Below are positions 22,093-22,115 of a DNA stretch of 22,115 bases, one piece after another (position 1 is the first letter of the stretch; the number at the start of each line of letters is the position of its first letter). The stretch lies in assembly GCA_013374505.1 (NCBI GenBank), contig QENJ01000045.1:1-22115 (forward strand). Direction: 5' to 3'. This stretch comes from Candidatus Methanophagaceae archaeon (lineage in GTDB: Archaea > Halobacteriota > Syntropharchaeia > Alkanophagales > Methanospirareceae). Position numbers and translations under genes: made by a program. The notes under the pieces were generated by a model, which saw only the letters and a list, made by a program, of their open reading frames with translations, searched no databases and was not told where the DNA came from.

Positions 22093-22115
22093 TACAATAA
22101 GTTAAACTTTCAAAA

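Noticed and set aside
21891..22100. A 69-codon plus-strand ORF
   Set aside because: It is antisense to RNase P RNA; no coding evidence.

Overview
The window comes from an archaeon. The evidence is RNA polymerase subunit Rpo4 beside a DUF655 gene, an archaeal-type RNase P RNA, a type 2 isopentenyl-diphosphate isomerase, siroheme-dependent (Ahb) heme synthesis genes, TATA/BRE promoters, AbrB/PIN toxin-antitoxin debris, a PEF-CTERM surface-protein relic and a cluster of secreted multiheme c-type cytochromes. This combination fits the euryarchaeal methane- or alkane-oxidising lineages (ANME-1/'Ca. Methanophagales', 'Ca. Syntrophoarchaeum' and relatives). That placement is an inference from gene content and style, not from a marker-gene tree.

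Layout. 1-1840: the 5' end of a Thr-rich small protein on the minus strand with a striking triple promoter and palindrome, a small zinc-ribbon gene, and a decayed 3' part of an aglB oligosaccharyltransferase gene. 1842-4775: a plus-strand nucleotide-sugar operon (short-form UDP-glucose dehydrogenase, GalU, a small AbrB-fold ORF, an extended-SDR epimerase) that can take glucose-1-phosphate to UDP-uronic acids. 4776-9330: an accessory graveyard holding two PEF-CTERM relics, PIN-toxin fragments, an intact antitoxin with a broken toxin, an IS1182-type remnant, a disrupted ISAzo13-family element with recognisable ends, and an integrase-type transposase remnant. 9334-11726: core genes (DUF655, rpo4, divergent ahcY). 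11932-14436: heme synthesis on the minus strand (two overlapping siroheme decarboxylase subunit genes and a SPASM radical SAM enzyme resembling AhbD). 14811-19161: five paralogous cytochrome genes on the plus strand. 19285-20440: a frameshifted coiled-coil gene and a second antitoxin with a broken toxin. 20587-22092: fni and, on the minus strand at the right edge, rnpB.

The most interesting region is the cytochrome cluster beside heme synthesis genes. A tetraheme-type gene followed by a pentaheme gene has been duplicated as a module (14954-16495 and 17609-19161). A fifth, degenerating copy lies between the modules. All five copies share almost the same first 35 or so residues, including a Gly-Gln-His just after the hydrophobic segment, and the same last-heme region. 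The tetraheme-type copies keep an unusual Cys-x-Cys-His in place of the second CxxCH, and each module carries a hairpin plus T-tract between its two genes. Many N-glycosylation sequons suggest glycosylated exported proteins. Together these features suggest an extracellular electron-transfer system fed by the adjacent heme pathway; this is inference and needs testing.

Accessory genes are disrupted repeatedly, while the core genes (rpo4, ahcY, ahb genes, fni, galU) are intact. That argues that most of the frameshifts are real decay rather than poor sequence, although two fall in homopolymers and should be checked against reads.
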